64,000 nt of DNA from Natronoglycomyces albus (GTDB taxonomy: Bacteria > Actinomycetota > Actinomycetes > Mycobacteriales > Micromonosporaceae), in assembly GCF_016925535.1 (NCBI RefSeq), contig NZ_CP070496.1, positions 2,170,001-2,234,000 on the forward strand. Direction: 5' to 3'. This document shows, piece by piece, positions 63,915 through 64,000 of this stretch; position 1 is the first letter of the stretch, and each line of letters opens with the position of its first letter. The notes beneath the pieces were generated by a model. The model did no database searches. It saw only the letters and a program-made list of their open reading frames with translations, and was not told where the DNA came from. A program made the translations under genes and the position numbers.

Positions 63915-64000
63915 GCCACTCTGGTATGACATCGCAGTGCCCAACCGAGTTCACCGGTCAAACAATCTGCGTTGCATATTCCCCAGCGCGCAAAGCGGGG

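Overview
The window comes from a high-GC Actinomycetota chromosome. GTG and TTG starts are frequent and Shine-Dalgarno (SD) sites are AAGGAG-like. The phosphatidylinositol mannoside genes pgsA, patA-like and pimA sit beside thrS, and SARP/AfsR-type, LuxR-type and ECF regulators are present. From remembered Mycobacterium tuberculosis gene order, the backbone from thrS to hisS is broadly colinear with the Rv2614c to Rv2580c block: thrS, HIT, pgsA, acyltransferase, pimA, pdxS, pdxT, yebC, ruvCAB, yajC, secD, secF, relA, ppiB, metallo-hydrolase, hisS. No tRNA or rRNA gene, CRISPR array, insertion sequence or integrase was seen. Genus-level placement is not possible by eye.

Layout. 1-2847: 5' part of gltB (minus). 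3162-5276: two related proline-rich, membrane-anchored secreted-domain proteins. 5403-7533: hisS and a glyoxalase-II-like hydrolase (minus). 7656-12598: small membrane protein, extracytoplasmic cyclophilin, bifunctional RelA and a CsbD-like stress protein (plus). 12825-19292: secF, secD, yajC, ruvB, ruvA, ruvC (minus). 19701-20969: a Bcr/CflA-type exporter. 21069-22499: yebC and pdxT (minus). 22883-30076: a plus-strand block that separates pdxT from pdxS. It holds six related membrane proteins, apparently built from about eight copies of one four-helix module, then a small secreted peptide, a subtilisin-inhibitor-like protein and a secreted LVDPGD-repeat protein. 30249-39000: pdxS, zinc ribbon, membrane protein, pimA, acyltransferase, pgsA, HIT, a FrnE-fold/TPR protein and thrS (minus). 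39228-39789: a leaderless MerR-type metal regulator interrupted by an in-frame amber codon, followed by a 22-residue peptide with seven cysteines. 39794-64000: an accessory mix: quinone oxidoreductase, gmd, two YbaB-like proteins, aldo/keto reductase, DsbA-like protein, secreted HNH nuclease, LuxR-type two-component pair, SDR-queA-PLP enzyme run, ABC exporter, FMN reductase, AfsR-like regulator, TetR-MMPL pair, and two VOC proteins facing a SigG-like ECF sigma factor.

The main undescribed-looking signal is a dispersed element of about 80-95 bp in four intergenic copies (near 8.1, 22.8, 45.2 and 62.2 kb). All copies lie in the same orientation, share a core containing GGAGGC, and are closed by a terminal stem whose arms differ in sequence but still pair in each copy. 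Other points are the split of pdxS from pdxT by the four-helix-module family, the MerR/Cys-rich-peptide operon with its amber codon, and a FrnE-fold protein lacking both CXXC cysteines and fused to TPR-like repeats. Seven membrane proteins share a short Pro/Gly/Gln-rich cytoplasmic head (M-T/A-x-P style), suggesting a recurring local protein architecture. Many gene pairs are separated by long perfect hairpins that can serve as bidirectional terminators.
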